DNA from: Proteobacteria bacterium DTSAM18
Lineage (GTDB): Bacteria > Myxococcota_A > UBA796 > GCA-2862545
Assembly: GCA_028767165.1 (NCBI GenBank)
Contig: JARACJ010000001.1
Location: 496,001-560,000 of the forward strand
DNA length: 64,000 nucleotides
Direction of reading: 5' to 3'
Shown: positions 61,961 to 64,000 of the stretch, piece by piece
Numbering within the stretch: the stretch's first letter is position 1
How the letters are laid out: each line of letters starts with the position of its first letter
Program-made: the position numbers and the translations under genes
Notes under the pieces: generated by a model
Told to the model about the DNA's origin: nothing
What the model saw: the letters and a program-made list of their open reading frames with translations, nothing else
Databases searched by the model: none

Positions 61961-62413
61961 GGGGCCTCCGAAACCGGTGAGTGAACCTTGGGGGGAAGCC
62001 GAAAACGCTGGTCATGGGGCGGTTTCCGGCTGCGACGACGTCTTGAGGGGGACGAGGACACACTCGAGGGGATGTCTGGACTCGACACTGTGGAGAAGCC
62101 ACGGTTCGAGGTGCCGGCCGCACAAACGGGGCCCGGCGGGGCGCCGTGTAACCTGCGCGCCCGATCATTCCACCACCCCTTCCCAGGCCGATGAAGCCTT
62201 TTCCGGAATTTTCTCGCATGTTCGGGAGGCGGGGCTCGGATTGGGTACCTTCCTTCCGGATTTCCGGACTCGTGCAAACCTGCACGGAATGTGCGTGGCG
62301 GGCTTGCGCATGAGCTCGTACGGGGCGATGCTGCCTGACCGCCGCAGCCCGGTCCTGTTTGTGCCGATGACAGATGTACCACGGTCACGGCGGCCCCCTG
62401 GCAGGAGGTGGAG
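61961..62413. other. Divergent promoter region between ATP-grasp operon and AstE-like gene
   Basis: A 450-bp region without a supported gene. TTCCGGA(A) occurs three times, at 62201-62208, 62254-62260 and 62262-62268. An AT-richer stretch with T-runs lies near 62198-62215. These repeats could bind a regulator of the divergent genes. No obvious sigma-70 promoter was identified. Confidence 0.55.
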
Positions 62414-63667
62414 ATGAACGAGCGCAAGGCGCCCGACAAGGCGCAGTCGGCGTCCACGGCAGTCGCAGAGGCACCCGGCGTGCCCGAGGGCGCGGTTCTT
62501 CGGGGTATCTGGCCCGACTCGGGCTCGGGGGGGCGGCGCCGCGTGGCGCTGACCGATCCGGTGGAGCTGCAGCAGCTCGATCTCGAGGCGTTGCCGGCGG
62601 CCACGGTCACGGCGGCCTGGATTCCCATGCTGGAAGACGGCATGGGACAGCCCATCCGCGTGCCCATCCTGGTGGCCAAGGGTGCACGCTCGGGGCCCGT
62701 CCTCGGCCTCACGGCGGCCGTTCACGGTGACGAGCTCAACGGTGTGGCCGCCATCCACCAGCTGTTGCCGTCGATCGACCTGCGCAAGCTCCGGGGCACC
62801 ATCGTCGCGGTGGTCGTCGCCAACCCGCTGGCCTACTTCCGGCGTACGCGTCGGCTCGAGGAGGCCCACGATCTGAACCACATGTTCCCCGGTCGTCCGG
62901 ACGGTCACGTGGGCGAGGTGCTCGCCGAGCGGATGCGCGACAAGCTGCTGCGGCGGATGGACGTGCTCCTCGACCTGCACACCGCCAGCAAGGGACGCGT
63001 GAACACGCTGTACGTGCGGGCCGACATGACCCACCCGCTGACGGCCCGCATGGCCTACCTGCAGCGGCCGCAGATCATCGTGCACAACCCGCCGAGTGAC
63101 GGCACGCTGCGGGGCATGGCCGCGTCCCTGGGCATCCCGGCCATCACCGTCGAGATCGGTGATCCCCAGCTGTTCCAGCGCAAGTACGCCCGGCGCGCCC
63201 TGTCGGGGCTGCGGGCGGTGCTGGCCGACCTGCGGATGATCCCCCGCAAGCCGGGCTCGATGGGGGAGGAACCCATCGTCTGCAACAGCTCTGCGTGGAT
63301 GTTCACCGATCAGGGTGGCCTGATGGTGATGGACGTCGGACTCGCCGAGCCGGTGGTCAAGGGCCAGGTGGTCGCACGCCAGCTCGACATCTTCGGCCGG
63401 GAGCGGGGACGCTACCGGGCACCCAAGGACGGGGTCGTCATCGGCCATGCCGTCGACCCCGTGGCGCCCACGGGCTCGCGCATCCTGCACATCGGCCGGG
63501 TGCACTCCTTCAGCAGGCCGGGCATCCTGTCCCGCGAGGACGTGCGCGACGCGGCGCGAAAGGAGCACCCCTGGGAGGTGCTGGGGCCCCGGTGGCGGGA
63601 GGATCCCGCCTGCGGTGGCACCACGCCGGAGTCGCCGCCTCCCCGCGAGCCTCCCGCGGATCCCTGA
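62414..63667 (+). CDS. AstE/aspartoacylase-family zinc hydrolase
   Basis: The 417-residue protein starts at 62414, 5 bp after AGGAGG. It has the M14/AstE zinc site AAVHGDELNG (His104, Glu107), DLNHMFPGRPDG, LLDLHTA (His189) and the catalytic ITVEIGDP (Glu247). The C-terminal beta domain follows (GGLMVMDVGL...KGQVVARQLDIFG). The family removes acyl or aminoacyl groups from amino acids and peptides. It is divergent from the two ATP-grasp genes, so it may trim or release their product. Confidence 0.88.
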   Translation: MNERKAPDKAQSASTAVAEAPGVPEGAVLRGIWPDSGSGGRRRVALTDPVELQQLDLEALPAATVTAAWIPMLEDGMGQPIRVPILVAKGARSGPVLGLTAAVHGDELNGVAAIHQLLPSIDLRKLRGTIVAVVVANPLAYFRRTRRLEEAHDLNHMFPGRPDGHVGEVLAERMRDKLLRRMDVLLDLHTASKGRVNTLYVRADMTHPLTARMAYLQRPQIIVHNPPSDGTLRGMAASLGIPAITVEIGDPQLFQRKYARRALSGLRAVLADLRMIPRKPGSMGEEPIVCNSSAWMFTDQGGLMVMDVGLAEPVVKGQVVARQLDIFGRERGRYRAPKDGVVIGHAVDPVAPTGSRILHIGRVHSFSRPGILSREDVRDAARKEHPWEVLGPRWREDPACGGTTPESPPPREPPADP

Positions 63668-63804
63668 ACCACGCCGCGTACGTCGCCTGGCGTGCGCGGA
63701 CCCGAGGAACCAGGTCGCGGCCGGCCTGCGAGCCAAGGCCGTGGCCCTGCCTGCCGCCGATGGGATAGGGTCCAACCGGTCCCCAAGCTCCTGGAAGCGC
63801 GTCC

Positions 63805-64000
63805 ATGTCCACCCCGCCCCTGTCCGAGCTCACCACCCTCGCCGTCGGCGGGCCCGCGCCCGCCCTGCTGCGTCCGACCACGCTGTCGGAGCTGAAGATG
63901 GCCATCGTCCGCCTGGCGGCCGACTTCCCGGGCCTCGCCCCGCTGGTGGTGGGGGGCGGCTCCAACCTGCTGGTCGCGGACGCGGGGCCGGGGCGGCCGG
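63805..64000 (+). CDS. murB: UDP-N-acetylmuramate dehydrogenase, N-terminal part
   Basis: The open frame from ATG 63805 runs off the window. It encodes SELTTLAVGGPAPALLRP, then LAPLVVGGGSNLLVADAG, the MurB-type FAD-binding N-terminus (Pro/Gly loop GGGSNLLVAD). MurB makes UDP-MurNAc for peptidoglycan. Only 65 residues are visible, but the pattern is diagnostic. A GGAAG precedes the start. Confidence 0.9.
   Translation, partial: MSTPPLSELTTLAVGGPAPALLRPTTLSELKMAIVRLAADFPGLAPLVVGGGSNLLVADAGPGRP

Overview
The window is one contiguous piece of a very GC-rich bacterial chromosome. It has tightly packed genes, many ATGA or GTGA stop/start overlaps, clear GGAGG-type ribosome binding sites, and an unusual number of predicted lipoproteins (lipobox within about the first 25 residues, often followed by acidic, Cys-rich or beta-propeller sequence). 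NHL-repeat lipoproteins, proteins with repeated 'DDVWAVG'-type blades, an HTTM/gamma-carboxylase-like membrane protein and a lipase-fold effector-like protein together suggest a Myxococcota / former deltaproteobacterial lineage. This is inference from gene content; no rRNA, tRNA or other taxonomic marker was seen.

Layout. 1-2.2 kb: the 3' part of a histidine-decarboxylase-type PLP gene coupled to an ACT-domain gene, an SRPBCC gene and a DUF4136-like lipoprotein. 2.3-4.5 kb: an M3 peptidase lipoprotein ending in a perfect hairpin. 4.5-6.2 kb: gene-free, with four tandem 275-bp units followed by seven short repeats in both orientations. 6.2-10.3 kb: YhhN-like membrane protein, MsrB lipoprotein, a CAT/ATG-rich low-complexity block and a prolyl oligopeptidase. 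10.4-13.5 kb: twin SRPBCC genes, palindrome-rich DNA and an IS256-family element, with a copy of a structured repeat on each side. 13.4-17.3 kb: a leftward run of NmrA-like, MBL-fold, SDR, acyl-CoA dehydrogenase and Cys-rich lipoprotein genes. 17.5-28.7 kb: lipoproteins, the HTTM protein, DNA polymerase IV, a ChaN-like protein, Pcm and an arsR-acr3-arsC-arsH operon with a palindromic operator. 28.8-35.5 kb: lipase-fold effector-like protein, bestrophin-like channel, a methyltransferase-tetR pair with twin operators and a DEAD-box helicase. 36-43.8 kb: a TerB-like membrane protein, dps divergent from oxyR, hydrolases and methyltransferases, and another structured repeat. 43.9-51.9 kb: NmrA-like protein, a CreD-like protein with response regulator and kinase, DUF2786 protein, envelope proteins and carbonic anhydrase. 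52-57.6 kb: a c-type cytochrome lipoprotein and a run of five coupled lipoproteins. 57.6-64 kb: NDH-2, YjbR-like protein, two ATP-grasp ligase genes divergent from an AstE/aspartoacylase-like gene, and the start of murB.

Two things stand out. First, a dispersed non-coding repeat of about 150 bp occurs at four loci (seven copies). It keeps two nested stems whose sequences change in a compensating way between loci. The base-pair differences are almost all G:U-compatible on one strand only, which suggests a structured RNA. At three loci it lies directly beside a gene 3' end where an inverted repeat encloses the stop codon. Second, the 59.5-63.7 kb locus pairs a glutathione-synthetase-like ATP-grasp enzyme with a long protein whose ATP-grasp-like motifs appear in circularly permuted order, opposite an AstE-like zinc hydrolase. 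This arrangement would fit an uncharacterised peptide or amide-forming system.
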